Shown here one piece after another: positions 26,892-35,624 of a stretch of DNA of 64,000 nt. The position numbers were made by a program, and so were the translations under genes. Source of the DNA: Noviherbaspirillum soli (GTDB lineage Bacteria; Pseudomonadota; Gammaproteobacteria; Burkholderiales; Burkholderiaceae_D); NCBI RefSeq assembly GCF_015352955.1, contig NZ_JACYOX010000001.1, positions 62,001-126,000 of the forward strand, in the 5' to 3' direction. The notes under the pieces were generated by a model. The model was not told the origin of the DNA. It did no database searches and saw nothing but the letters and a program-made list of their open reading frames with translations. The stretch's first letter is position 1; every line of letters begins with the position of its first letter.

Positions 26892-27922
26892 TGACAGTCA
26901 AACTCAAGGTGGTGCGCTCGGGCACCTGGACCAATCCGGTTTTCGATGAACTGCTCGGCAGCCATCCCGGCGTCGATCTCGACGTATTTTCCATCAGCGG
27001 CGCCGATGAGGAAGCCTGGAGCAAGCTGGCGCAGGCGCAGGTGTATCACCTGATGGCGTCACGCGACGACTTGCCAGCGCAGTGGCATGTGACTGATGAA
27101 TTGCTGCTGCGCTGCCCAAGCCTGCTCTGCGTTTCCTCGTCGGGCGCGGGATACGACACCATCGATGTCAAGGCATGCACGAAGGCCGGCGTGGCCGTGG
27201 TGAACCAGGCCGGCGGCAATGCGATGTCGGTGGCGGAGCAAGCCTTCGGCCTGATGATCGCCGTCTCCAGGCGGCTGTGCGAACAGGACCGGCGGCTGCG
27301 CCGCGGCGAGCGATTCAGCCGCGAAGAGGTGATGGGCCACGACATCAGCGGCAGGGTGCTCGGCCTGGTGGGCATGGGGCATATCGGCACGCGCATGGCC
27401 AGCCTGGCACGTGCATTCAACATGACAGTGCTTGCCACAGATCCTTATCTTGGTGCGCAGGAGATCGAGGAGCGGGGCGCGACGCCGGTTGCCATGAATG
27501 AACTGCTGGCCCGCTGCGATATCGTCTCGCTGCACTGTCCGCGCAACAAGGAGACGCTGGGCATGTTCGATGCCGCTGCCTTTCAGGCGATGAAGCAGGG
27601 CGCCCTGTTCATTACCACGGCGCGCGGCGGCATCCATGATGAAGCCGCGCTGGCGCAAGCGCTGCAGGCAGGACACTTGCGGGGCGCCGGGCTGGACGTA
27701 TGGAGCGTCGAGCCGCCGCCTGCCGACCATCCATTGCTTGCGATGGGCAATGTGGTCGCCACTCACCACACCGCCGGTGTGTCGCATGAGGCGCGCTACA
27801 ACATCGCCAAAGTCGCCGCGGAGCAGATCGCCTTGCTGGCAGGCGGCGGCAGGCCGCCGCGGCTCGTCAATCCGGAAGTCTGGCCTGTGTATTCGGAGCG
27901 CTTCAGGCAAGCGCTGCTGTAG
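26891..27922 (+). CDS. NAD(P)-dependent D-isomer-specific 2-hydroxyacid dehydrogenase
   Basis: A 343-residue D-2-hydroxyacid dehydrogenase that interconverts 2-oxo acids and D-2-hydroxy acids. The Rossmann motif GLVGMGHIGTRMA (around residue 158) and the catalytic residues are recognisable: Arg in TTARGGIHDE, Glu in VWSVEPPPADHP and His in THHTAGVSHE. The C-terminal substrate region is normal. It overlaps the L-hydroxyacid dehydrogenase gene by one base. Having an L- and a D-specific enzyme in one transcript suggests isomer interconversion or use of both forms of a substrate. Confidence 0.9.
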   Translation: MTVKLKVVRSGTWTNPVFDELLGSHPGVDLDVFSISGADEEAWSKLAQAQVYHLMASRDDLPAQWHVTDELLLRCPSLLCVSSSGAGYDTIDVKACTKAGVAVVNQAGGNAMSVAEQAFGLMIAVSRRLCEQDRRLRRGERFSREEVMGHDISGRVLGLVGMGHIGTRMASLARAFNMTVLATDPYLGAQEIEERGATPVAMNELLARCDIVSLHCPRNKETLGMFDAAAFQAMKQGALFITTARGGIHDEAALAQALQAGHLRGAGLDVWSVEPPPADHPLLAMGNVVATHHTAGVSHEARYNIAKVAAEQIALLAGGGRPPRLVNPEVWPVYSERFRQALL

Positions 27923-28043
27923 CGAGATCATGGCGCATGTGCTCACGGGCCAGCACATGCGTCGGCTTACCCACATCCGGCATCCCGGCTGATTGCCCGG
28001 CTTTCATCAAAACCATCCATCCCAATGGAGAAGGAGACAAACC

Positions 28044-29057
28044 ATGTCCAGACAACTGTGCGCCCGCAAGCGCAATTCCCTGCCCGCCATGCTGGCGCCA
28101 CTGGTGGCCATTGCGGCGATGCTGGCGCCCGGCGTCGGCGCGGCGACTGACACAAGCGCGTACCCAACCAAACCGATCAACCTGATCGTCGCTTATGCGG
28201 CGGGCGGCGGGTCGGACATGGTGGTGCGCCTGCTCACGCCCTTCATCGAAAAGGAGCTTGGCAACAATGCCAGAATCGTCGTCTCCAACAAGCCGGGTGC
28301 GGGCGGCGCGATCGGGTTCAGCGAACTGGCGCGCTCCGCGCCGGACGGCTATACGATCGGCCTGATCAACACGCCGAACGTTCTGACGATACCGATCGAG
28401 CGCAAGACGACCTTTACCTGGCGCAGCTTCGACCTGCTCGGCAATATCGTGGACGACCCCGGCAACTTCTCGGTGCATGCAGACAGTCCGATCAAGTCCC
28501 TGCAGGAACTGGCACGGCAGGCGAAGGCCGCGCCGGGAAAGATCAGCGTCGGAACCACCGGCACCGGCTCGGACGACCATCTGGCGATGCTGCTGTTCCA
28601 GAAGATTGCGAATGTGCAGATGATCCATGTGCCGTACAAGGGCGCATCGGAAGTGCGTACCGCGGCGCAGGGCCAGCAGATCGATGTGGCCGCGGTCAAT
28701 ATCGGCGAGGCCCAGCAGTTTGCCAAGGCCGGCACGCCGTTGCGCCATCTTGGCGTGATGAGCGCCGCACGCAATCCCCTGGCGCCGGATGTGCCGACCT
28801 TCAAGGAGCAGGGCTACGACATCAACCTGGTGTCGCTGCGCGGCCTGGCTGCACCCAAAGGGCTGCCGGCCGACATACGCATCCGCCTCGTGGCCGCTAC
28901 CGAGAAGGCCATCGCCAATCCGGAGTTCCAGAAGAAGGCAACGCAGGCCTTCGCGCCGGTGCGCTATCTGGCGCCGGACCGCTATGAAGCCGAACTGAAG
29001 GAAAGCGACGAGCAATTCCAGAAATTGTGGAAAGACATGCCCTGGGGCGAGAAATAA
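28044..29057 (+). CDS. Bug-family tripartite tricarboxylate-type solute-binding protein
   Basis: A 337-residue periplasmic binding protein of the Bug (Bordetella uptake gene) family. The signal peptide (basic ARKRNS, hydrophobic MLAPLVAIAAMLAPGVGA) precedes the mature start YPTKPINLIVAYAAGGGSDM, the typical Bug N-terminal signature. The ATG at 28044 has AAGGAG upstream. Bug proteins bind small carboxylates; here the ligand is probably a hydroxy or oxo acid by context. No TctA/TctB membrane subunits are nearby, so it is an orphan binding protein, as are most of this expanded family. Confidence 0.93.
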   Translation: MSRQLCARKRNSLPAMLAPLVAIAAMLAPGVGAATDTSAYPTKPINLIVAYAAGGGSDMVVRLLTPFIEKELGNNARIVVSNKPGAGGAIGFSELARSAPDGYTIGLINTPNVLTIPIERKTTFTWRSFDLLGNIVDDPGNFSVHADSPIKSLQELARQAKAAPGKISVGTTGTGSDDHLAMLLFQKIANVQMIHVPYKGASEVRTAAQGQQIDVAAVNIGEAQQFAKAGTPLRHLGVMSAARNPLAPDVPTFKEQGYDINLVSLRGLAAPKGLPADIRIRLVAATEKAIANPEFQKKATQAFAPVRYLAPDRYEAELKESDEQFQKLWKDMPWGEK

Positions 29058-29078
29058 TCCAGTGAGGAGTAAAGCCTG

Positions 29079-30491
29079 ATGACCAGTCCTGAATTCCTGC
29101 ATGCCTGTTGCGAGGTCCTCGGCCCCATGCATGTGCTGACCGCGCCGGAAGACATGGCGCCGTATCTCACCGACTGGCGCGGCCGGTTCACCGGCAATGC
29201 CGCCGCCGTGCTGCGCCCGGCCGATACCCTGCAGGTCGCGGCCATCGTTGCCCTGTGCGCCGAAGCGAAGGTGCCGCTGGTGCCGCAGGGCGGCAATACC
29301 GGCCTGGTCCTGGGCAGCGTACCCGACGGTGCGGGAAACGCGGTCGTGCTGTCCCTGAAGCGCATGAACCGCATCCGTGCCATCGATCTCGTCAACAACA
29401 CCATCACGGTGGAGGCCGGCAGCATACTGGAAGAGGTGCAGAACGCGGCCAGCAAGGCGGACCGGCTGTTTCCGCTGTCGCTGGCGGCCGAAGGCAGCTG
29501 CACCATCGGCGGCAACCTGGCGACCAACGCTGGCGGCACGGCCGTTCTGCGCTATGGCAGCATGCGCGACCTGTGCCTAGGACTGGAAGTGGTGACGGCG
29601 GACGGGAAGGTCTGGGACGGCCTTCGGGGACTGCGCAAGGACAATACCGGCTACGACCTGCGCAACCTCTTCATCGGCGCCGAAGGCACGCTGGGCATCA
29701 TCACCGCCGCCGTGCTGAAACTGTTCCCGCAGCCCAGGGCGCAGGTGACGGCACTGGTAGGGCTGAACACGCCGGAGGATGCGCAGCGCCTGCTGGCGAT
29801 GGCGCAGGCCACCTGCGCTTCCGGCCTGACCGGATTCGAACTGATGTCGGCATTCAGCGTTGCGCTGGTGGCCAGGCATTTTCCGCAGATGCGGACCGGA
29901 TTCCAGGACGCCCATGCCCAGTATGTGCTGCTGGAGATTTCCGACAGCGAATCGGAGGCGCATGCCACGGCCATGCTGGAAGCAGTCGTTGAGGAGGCGA
30001 TGGAAGGCGCGGTGGTGTGCGATGCGGTTGTCGCCTCATCCATTGCGCAGTCCAGAGCGTTGTGGAGCCTCAGGGAACACATCACGCTGGCCCAGGCCGC
30101 CGAGGGCAAGCATGTCAAGCATGATGTCTCGGTGCCGATTTCGTCGATCGCAGAGTTTATCGGGCAGACCGACACGCTGCTGCAGCGGGCCTTTCCCGGA
30201 TGCCGGATGGTGACCTTCGGGCATCTTGGCGATGGCAACCTTCACTACAACGTGTCGGCGCCGGAAACGATGGCGGATGAAACGTTCATCCTGCATCAGG
30301 AGGCGATCAATAGGATCGTGCATGACAGCGCCGTGCGGTTCGGCGGCTCGATCTCCGCCGAACATGGACTGGGCATGCTCAAGCGCGACGAGATACGGCG
30401 CTACAAGTCGGACGTTGAACTGGGACTGATGATGGCGATAAAGAAGGCGCTCGATCCGCATCAGCTGATGAACCCCGGCAAGGTGCTTTGA
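29079..30491 (+). CDS. FAD-linked D-2-hydroxyacid dehydrogenase (GlcD/D2HGDH family)
   Basis: A 470-residue FAD-dependent oxidoreductase of the vanillyl-alcohol-oxidase fold. The FAD-binding region is PLVPQGGNTGLVLGSVPDG, the metal/substrate region is VTFGHLGDGNLHYNVSAPE, and the C-terminal stretch SISAEHGLGMLKRDEI ends with LDPHQLMNPGKVL. Relatives oxidise D-2-hydroxyglutarate, D-lactate or glycolate. GGAGTAAAG lies before the ATG at 29079. It is the last gene of the cluster begun at 24927, with a 21-base gap after the binding protein. Confidence 0.92.
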   Translation: MTSPEFLHACCEVLGPMHVLTAPEDMAPYLTDWRGRFTGNAAAVLRPADTLQVAAIVALCAEAKVPLVPQGGNTGLVLGSVPDGAGNAVVLSLKRMNRIRAIDLVNNTITVEAGSILEEVQNAASKADRLFPLSLAAEGSCTIGGNLATNAGGTAVLRYGSMRDLCLGLEVVTADGKVWDGLRGLRKDNTGYDLRNLFIGAEGTLGIITAAVLKLFPQPRAQVTALVGLNTPEDAQRLLAMAQATCASGLTGFELMSAFSVALVARHFPQMRTGFQDAHAQYVLLEISDSESEAHATAMLEAVVEEAMEGAVVCDAVVASSIAQSRALWSLREHITLAQAAEGKHVKHDVSVPISSIAEFIGQTDTLLQRAFPGCRMVTFGHLGDGNLHYNVSAPETMADETFILHQEAINRIVHDSAVRFGGSISAEHGLGMLKRDEIRRYKSDVELGLMMAIKKALDPHQLMNPGKVL

Positions 30492-30642
30492 GCCTGCGAG
30501 CCCGACCTGCCGAAGCGCCGGGCTCACGGCCTGTCGCAAGCCTTCCGGCAACGGCGCCCGATGGCTGACGGCAATCCATGGCCATCGCGATCCTGCAGCG
30601 GCGCGGTATCATGCTGCTCCGATTCATCGCCGCCCATCTTCC

Positions 30643-31269
30643 ATGCTCACGCCCGAACAGTTCTTCGCCTTCCTTGCCGCGGCCATCCTGATCACCGCGT
30701 CGCCCGGTCCGGACAACCTGATGGTGCTGGGCTTCGGCGTCTCGCGCGGGCGCAGGCAGGGCATGGTGTTCGGGCTGGGCTGCGCGCTCGGATGCCTGAG
30801 CCATACGCTGCTTGCCGCGGTTGGCATCAGCGGGCTGATCGCGGCGTCGCCGATGGCATTCGGCGCATTGAAGGTGGCGGGCGGCCTGTACCTGCTGTGG
30901 CTGGGCGTGCAGGCGCTGCGCAGCCGCGGCGGCGCCAAGGTGGGAACGGTGGCCGGACCGCAACTGCCCTTGCGCGCGCTGTTCGCCAAGGGCCTGTTTG
31001 CCAATGCGATCAATCCCAAGGTCGTGCTGTTCTTCCTTTCCTTCCTGCCCCAGTTCGTGATTGCAGACAACGGCCATGTGGCGCTGCAGACGGTTCAGCT
31101 GGGCCTGACATTCACGCTGCAGGCTGCCGTGCTGTTCGGGGCGCTGGGCTATTTCTCCGGCAGCATAGGGCAGTGGCTGCAACGGCGGCCGGGCGCGCCG
31201 CTCTGGCTCGATCGCATCGCCGGCGTGATCTTCATCGGGCTCGGACTGAAGCTGATCGCCGGTCGATAA
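30643..31269 (+). CDS. LysE-family amino acid exporter
   Basis: A 208-residue inner-membrane exporter of the LysE/RhtB type. The N terminus has the family stretch FLAAAILITASPGPDNLMVL, and six hydrophobic segments follow, with GLYLLWLGVQALRS in the middle and FFLSFLPQFV later. The export substrate (homoserine, threonine, lysine and others) cannot be told. It lies 151 bases after the hydroxyacid cluster in the same direction and may or may not share its transcript. Confidence 0.92.
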   Translation: MLTPEQFFAFLAAAILITASPGPDNLMVLGFGVSRGRRQGMVFGLGCALGCLSHTLLAAVGISGLIAASPMAFGALKVAGGLYLLWLGVQALRSRGGAKVGTVAGPQLPLRALFAKGLFANAINPKVVLFFLSFLPQFVIADNGHVALQTVQLGLTFTLQAAVLFGALGYFSGSIGQWLQRRPGAPLWLDRIAGVIFIGLGLKLIAGR

Positions 31270-31306
31270 CGGTCAGGCCGGCGACCATCGTCATGTCACG
31301 GGCGCC

Positions 31307-33619
31307 TCAATAGCGGTACCTGAGTTCGGCGAACACGGTACGCTGCGGGAAGGGATGGAACAGGAAGTACTTGCGGTTGTTGATGTTGTCGATGCCGGCG
31401 GCAACCGTCCAGTGCCTGCCATGCTTGTACTGCACCCGAGCATCGACCACCAGGTAACCCTGGAAGCCCTGGTAAGTGCCGGGGTTGATGTCACTGTTGT
31501 CCACTGTCGCATAGACCCTGCTGCTGTAGCGCGCGGCCAGTGTGTGGCTCCATTGCTCGTCGGGCCGCCAGGTCGCTACCGCGGTGGCGCGCCATGCCGG
31601 TACATACGGCGTGCGTTTCCCGACCGAGGTGGCGCCGGCGGCGGTCGGCGCATAGCTGCTGTTGGCCACGATCGTGGCATCCACATAGGTCATGCTGGCC
31701 GACAGGTCGAGGCCGCGTGCCCAGACATTGCGCCGCTCGGCCACCAGTTCAATGCCGCGCTGCCGGGTGCGGTCCAGGTTCTGCACGAAGGACAGCGGCG
31801 TTGCAATGCCGGCGATGGCGGAGGTCTGCGCAACCAGTGCATCGTCGACCAGTTCCCCGAACAGCGACAGGCGCAGCCTGCCGTCGGCATCGCCGCGTTC
31901 CAGCGCCAGCTCCGCCGAGCGGACGTCCTCGGGCTTGAGAAAGGGATTGGCCTGGATGAAGGTGGCGCCGGTCTGCACGCTCTGGTACAACTCGCCGACC
32001 GTTGGAAAGCGCAGCGCCCTGGCCAGCGAAGCCGTCGCCGACCACAGCGGCGCGGCTTGCCACGCCAGCGAGAACTTGGGCGAGAAGCCGGAGCGGCGCA
32101 GTTCGGGCTGGTCGATCGGAAACAGCGCGCCGCTGGCGTTGCTGGACAGGTTGAAGCCGTCGTAGGCATGCCAGCGCTCGTAACGGCCGCCCACTGAAGC
32201 CGTCAGCGCCGGTGCGACCTGCCAGACATCCTGCGCCCACAGCGCCTCGGTGCGGGTGCTGCCCCTGGCATCGCCGGTGAGCGCGCCGGCGGCGCCGTTC
32301 TCCCATTGCGCGGTGGCGTAGCTCGGGCTTTCCAGCCGATAGCGGTCGAGATGCGCGCCCACGGCCAGGCGATGGCGCGCGCCGTCGGCCTGACGCCATC
32401 CGCCGGAAAGATCCAGCGTGCTCCAGCCGGTGCCGGCGGCGTCGGTGATGCGGCCCGCGGCATCGCTGCGTCCATAAGCCCCGGTCGAGGTGCGGACCAG
32501 GTCCCTGCCATAGCTGAAGTTGCTGGCCTGCGCTTCCCAGGTGAAAGCCTGGTCGCGGGCGGAGCGCAGCGACAGGCCGTGCATCCAGTGCGCCTGCTCG
32601 GTCGTGTTGGCGGAAAACAGGCTGCGCAGGCCGGCCGCGCTGTAGCCGTTGCCGTTCAGGGCCACCGTCCCGGATGCCGCGCCGTAGTAAGGCTGGCCGC
32701 CGGCATCGCGCAGGAATGACAATGCGCCGGCTTGCGCACTGTTTTGCCAGTAGCCCAGGGTATAGGCCGCGCGCATGCCGGCGGGAAGGTCGTAGCCCAG
32801 CCTGAGCGTTGCGCTGTCCTGCACGGTGTGGGTCAGGTTGCCGGCGCCGACGATCTGAACCGGCGCGCCGCTGCGGTTGCGGTCGGCGATGGCGCCCTGG
32901 ATCGGCGCCGCCGCGCCCGCGGCCTGCGCCGACTGCGCGCTGGTCAGGTAGGTTACCGGCTGGCTGAAGCTGCTGAGATGATTGAAGGCCAGGCGCCACG
33001 ACCAGTCGCCGCTGCGGTCGCCCAGGCTGACGCTGGCCTGGGTCGCGGGGTAACGGTCGCTCAGCCCGTAAAGACCGAAATTCTGGCTCGACAGCGTCAG
33101 GCCGGCCGCGGCTTCGAAGCCGGCCGGCTGCCTGGTGCTGATCTCGGTCACCGCGCCGAAGGAATTGCCCGGATAGGCAGCCGAGTAGGGACCATACAGG
33201 GTATCGATGCGTTCGACCTCGCCCGGCGCCACCATGAACCACTGCGGCGAGCCGTTCTGGTTATTGTTGTTGATCAGGGCCGAGAGAAGAATGCCGTCGA
33301 CATAGATCAGGCTGCGGGCGCTGGCATTGGTGCCGGTGGTCCGGGTTGCCATCGGCGCCTGGGTGTCGCCGATATAGCGCTTGCGCAGCAGGATGCTGGG
33401 CTGGTATTTCAGCAGGTCTTCGGTATTGATGGCATTGACGGTCTCCGCCGCCTGCTGCGCCGTCGCGCTTTCCATGGTGTGTCCGGGCTGGGCGCGCGGC
33501 ACTGGCACGGCCTGTGACTCTATCGTGATTGCAGGCAGGGTCTGGTCGCTGGCCTGGGCATGCAAGGCGCCCAGGCAGGCGAGCGCCGCGGCCGCCGGCC
33601 GCAAGGTGATGTGTTTCAT
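31307..33619 (-). CDS. TonB-dependent outer-membrane receptor
   Basis: A 770-residue TonB-dependent receptor. A signal peptide (LRPAAAALACLGALHAQA) precedes a TonB-box-like ITIESQ, then the plug domain (EDLLKYQPSILLRKRYIGDT, RSLIYVDGILLS, ERIDTLYGPYSAAYPGNSFG) and a long beta-barrel ending in an aromatic residue (LRYRY). The ATG at 33619 is placed at the signal peptide. It lies 145 bases downstream of a DUF2946 protein that has a His/Asp-rich stretch. Such pairs suggest metal, perhaps copper, uptake; the ligand is not provable from sequence. Confidence 0.92.
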   Translation of the reverse strand: MKHITLRPAAAALACLGALHAQASDQTLPAITIESQAVPVPRAQPGHTMESATAQQAAETVNAINTEDLLKYQPSILLRKRYIGDTQAPMATRTTGTNASARSLIYVDGILLSALINNNNQNGSPQWFMVAPGEVERIDTLYGPYSAAYPGNSFGAVTEISTRQPAGFEAAAGLTLSSQNFGLYGLSDRYPATQASVSLGDRSGDWSWRLAFNHLSSFSQPVTYLTSAQSAQAAGAAAPIQGAIADRNRSGAPVQIVGAGNLTHTVQDSATLRLGYDLPAGMRAAYTLGYWQNSAQAGALSFLRDAGGQPYYGAASGTVALNGNGYSAAGLRSLFSANTTEQAHWMHGLSLRSARDQAFTWEAQASNFSYGRDLVRTSTGAYGRSDAAGRITDAAGTGWSTLDLSGGWRQADGARHRLAVGAHLDRYRLESPSYATAQWENGAAGALTGDARGSTRTEALWAQDVWQVAPALTASVGGRYERWHAYDGFNLSSNASGALFPIDQPELRRSGFSPKFSLAWQAAPLWSATASLARALRFPTVGELYQSVQTGATFIQANPFLKPEDVRSAELALERGDADGRLRLSLFGELVDDALVAQTSAIAGIATPLSFVQNLDRTRQRGIELVAERRNVWARGLDLSASMTYVDATIVANSSYAPTAAGATSVGKRTPYVPAWRATAVATWRPDEQWSHTLAARYSSRVYATVDNSDINPGTYQGFQGYLVVDARVQYKHGRHWTVAAGIDNINNRKYFLFHPFPQRTVFAELRYRY

Positions 33620-33764
33620 GGTGGATTCCAATTCTTCCGTTGCTGCTGAAGCCGCCCGGAAGGCGGGCGGCGTGCAGGAAGCACTGGCCGCGCAATGGTA
33701 GCCTTCGGCCAGCACGAGCTTGTCCGGACAACGCATGGCGTGCCCGGCGCGACACAAGGTCAGG

Positions 33765-34181
33765 TCAGCAAACTGCCGGCGGTGCCCGGGGTTGGGCGCT
33801 GCGCCAGGCATGCAGCAGCGAGGGCGCCAGGAAGAACAGCAATGGCCGTGAGGGCCTGGTTGCGATGGGAAGAATGGGTAAGGCTACGACGGGCACCTGC
33901 AATGCGTCGGCATGCAGATGGCAGAACGGACAGTGTTCCAGATGGAGCGCAGGGGAGGGGGCTGGCCCATGCCCGCCGGCATGCGCATGGTCTGCGTCGG
34001 CGTCGGCGTCGGTGCTGCAAAGGTCTTCCGGCGCGCCTTCATCGGCAATCTGAATCTGCGCATGGGAAAGTTGGGCCGATTGTGCGAGGGCATGGGAAAT
34101 TGTCGGCGCCACCGATGCGATGACCACCGCGAACATGGCCAGCCAGGCTGCCACGGCACGCTGCAATTTCCTTTTTCCCAT
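33765..34181 (-). CDS. DUF2946-like secreted protein with His/Asp-rich stretch
   Basis: A 138-residue small protein with an N-terminal signal anchor (LAMFAVVIASVAPTISHALA). The central part is rich in Asp and His (DADADADHAHAGGHG), followed by EHCPFCHLHADAL with a CxxC motif as in DUF2946 proteins, then a hydrophobic segment near LLFFLAPSLLHAW. These residues could bind a transition metal. It lies immediately upstream of the TonB-dependent receptor gene and is probably co-transcribed. An A+T-rich palindrome covers the place where a ribosome site would be, so leaderless or weak translation is possible. Confidence 0.65.
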   Translation of the reverse strand: MGKRKLQRAVAAWLAMFAVVIASVAPTISHALAQSAQLSHAQIQIADEGAPEDLCSTDADADADHAHAGGHGPAPSPALHLEHCPFCHLHADALQVPVVALPILPIATRPSRPLLFFLAPSLLHAWRSAQPRAPPAVC

Positions 34182-34182
34182 T

Positions 34183-34275
34183 GTTAATATTTTAACAGGG
34201 GGTTATATCAATCCCAACCCATAACATCCCGGATGAAACCAATGGATTTTTTCGTCTGGCTATGGGTTGGGATTG
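34183..34275. repeat. Palindrome and long inverted repeat upstream of the DUF2946 gene
   Basis: GTTAATATTTTAAC (34183-34196) is a near-perfect palindrome two bases before the start codon. Further upstream, CAATCCCAACCCATA (34209-34223) and TATGGGTTGGGATTG (34261-34275) are perfect 15-bp inverted arms 37 bases apart. They may be operator sites for a metal regulator or form an RNA structure between the lipoprotein and DUF2946 genes. Confidence 0.7.
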
Positions 34276-34318
34276 GTATTAAATCCGGTTGGAGCAAGGA
34301 GGCCGGGGCAAGACGCAC

Positions 34319-34510
34319 TCAGGTACCAAAATAGGGGCCGAGGCTGCCGTCCGGATTGAACATGCGCTTCGTGCTGCGCTGGGTCGGCCCCTCGTAAGAG
34401 GAGGCAGCGCCGCTGGCCGCCGTCGTGTCGCTGGGCTGATAAGGTCTGCCTCGCGTCGAGGAGCAGCCGGCGACGGTTGCAAGAATCATCAGCACGATAA
34501 CGGTTTTCAT
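34319..34510 (-). CDS. Small lipoprotein
   Basis: A 63-residue predicted lipoprotein. The signal VIVLMILATVAGCSS carries a lipobox with the lipidated Cys at VAGC. The short mature part is polar (GRPYQPSDTTAASGAASS, ending PDGSLGPYFGT) and has no known domain. The ATG at 34510 was chosen because AGGGAG lies at suitable spacing; the ATG six bases upstream is too close to that site. Role unknown. Confidence 0.72.
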   Translation of the reverse strand: MKTVIVLMILATVAGCSSTRGRPYQPSDTTAASGAASSYEGPTQRSTKRMFNPDGSLGPYFGT

Positions 34511-34658
34511 GAGCATCTCCCTATCCGCAAGGCGGTAATCCGTCCATTGTAAGGCCGCCTCCGGGGCTCGTATTGCGCCGCGTCGCCCTGTTCTGGCGTG
34601 CAACCGGTAAAATGTGCCGCTTCGAAAAATGTTTCTCCCCTCTCACCTGGCTTAATCG

Positions 34659-35591
34659 ATGATCATCGCAACACACTCCGGAAAATTCCATGCAGACGAT
34701 GTCTGGGCTGCAGCCGTGCTCAACCTGATATTCCCGAACAGCGAACTGGTTCGCACCCGTGACCCGGCAGCCATTGCCCGCGCCGATTTCGCCGTCGATG
34801 TCGGCGGTGTCTGGGATCCGGAGAAGGGCCGTTTCGATCATCACCAGAAGGGTTTTCAAGGGGCGCGCGCTTCCGGCGTGGTGTATGCGAGCGCCGGACT
34901 GGTGTGGAAGGAATACGGCCCGCGTTGCGTTTCGCTCGTGGCCGAGCAGGCAGGCCACGCGCCGAGCCCGACACAGGCGACGGAAATCGCCCATGCGATC
35001 GATGCGGATCTGGTGCAATACCTCGATATGTCCGACACCGGCGCTGCCAGAAGCGCGCCGGGCAGCTATGGATTGTCGGCCATCATCTCGGGCTTCAATC
35101 CGAGCTGGCTGGATGAACAGGCGGCCGGCAGTGCCGAGGCGGCGGACGCCCTGAGACTGACGCGCTTTCGCCGGGCGATGGAGATTGCGACCGATATCCT
35201 CCGCAATGGCGTCCTGTACCGGGTGGGCGCGCTTCAGGCGGTGCAGCAGGTGCGCCAGTCGCAGCGGCTGGATGACGGGCGGCTGCTGTTCCTTGAAAAC
35301 AGCGCGCTGCCTTGGGCGTCCATCGTGCGCAATGAAATGCCGCAGATCCTGTTCGTTATCAGCCATAGCGTTGCGGAACAGCGCTACATGTTGCATACCG
35401 TGCCCAGCGCTGCCGAGAGCTTCGATGCGCGCAAGGATCTTCCCCAGCACTGGGCCGGCCTGCAGGGCGAGCAACTGGCGGCCGCGACCGGTGTGCCGGA
35501 TGCGGTGTTCTGCCATAACAACCTGTTCATTGCCGCCTGCAAGTCCTGGGACGGCGTTCTCGACATGGCGCGCCAGGCGCTGGATGCCTGA
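34659..35591 (+). CDS. MYG1/UPF0160-family DHH-type hydrolase
   Basis: A 310-residue protein of the MYG1 family. It has the N-terminal ATHSGKFHADDVWAAAVL with the metal-binding His and Asp pair, and FDHHQKGF (DHH), typical of the DHH phosphoesterase-like group. The C-terminal part contains VFCHNNLFIAACKSWDGV, conserved in the family. Eukaryotic MYG1 is a 3'-5' RNA exonuclease; the bacterial role is not established. It may be co-transcribed with the SDR gene 33 bases downstream. Confidence 0.9.
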   Translation: MIIATHSGKFHADDVWAAAVLNLIFPNSELVRTRDPAAIARADFAVDVGGVWDPEKGRFDHHQKGFQGARASGVVYASAGLVWKEYGPRCVSLVAEQAGHAPSPTQATEIAHAIDADLVQYLDMSDTGAARSAPGSYGLSAIISGFNPSWLDEQAAGSAEAADALRLTRFRRAMEIATDILRNGVLYRVGALQAVQQVRQSQRLDDGRLLFLENSALPWASIVRNEMPQILFVISHSVAEQRYMLHTVPSAAESFDARKDLPQHWAGLQGEQLAAATGVPDAVFCHNNLFIAACKSWDGVLDMARQALDA

Positions 35592-35624
35592 TCGTCATTG
35601 CCTATAACCCTGGAAAGGAAGCTG

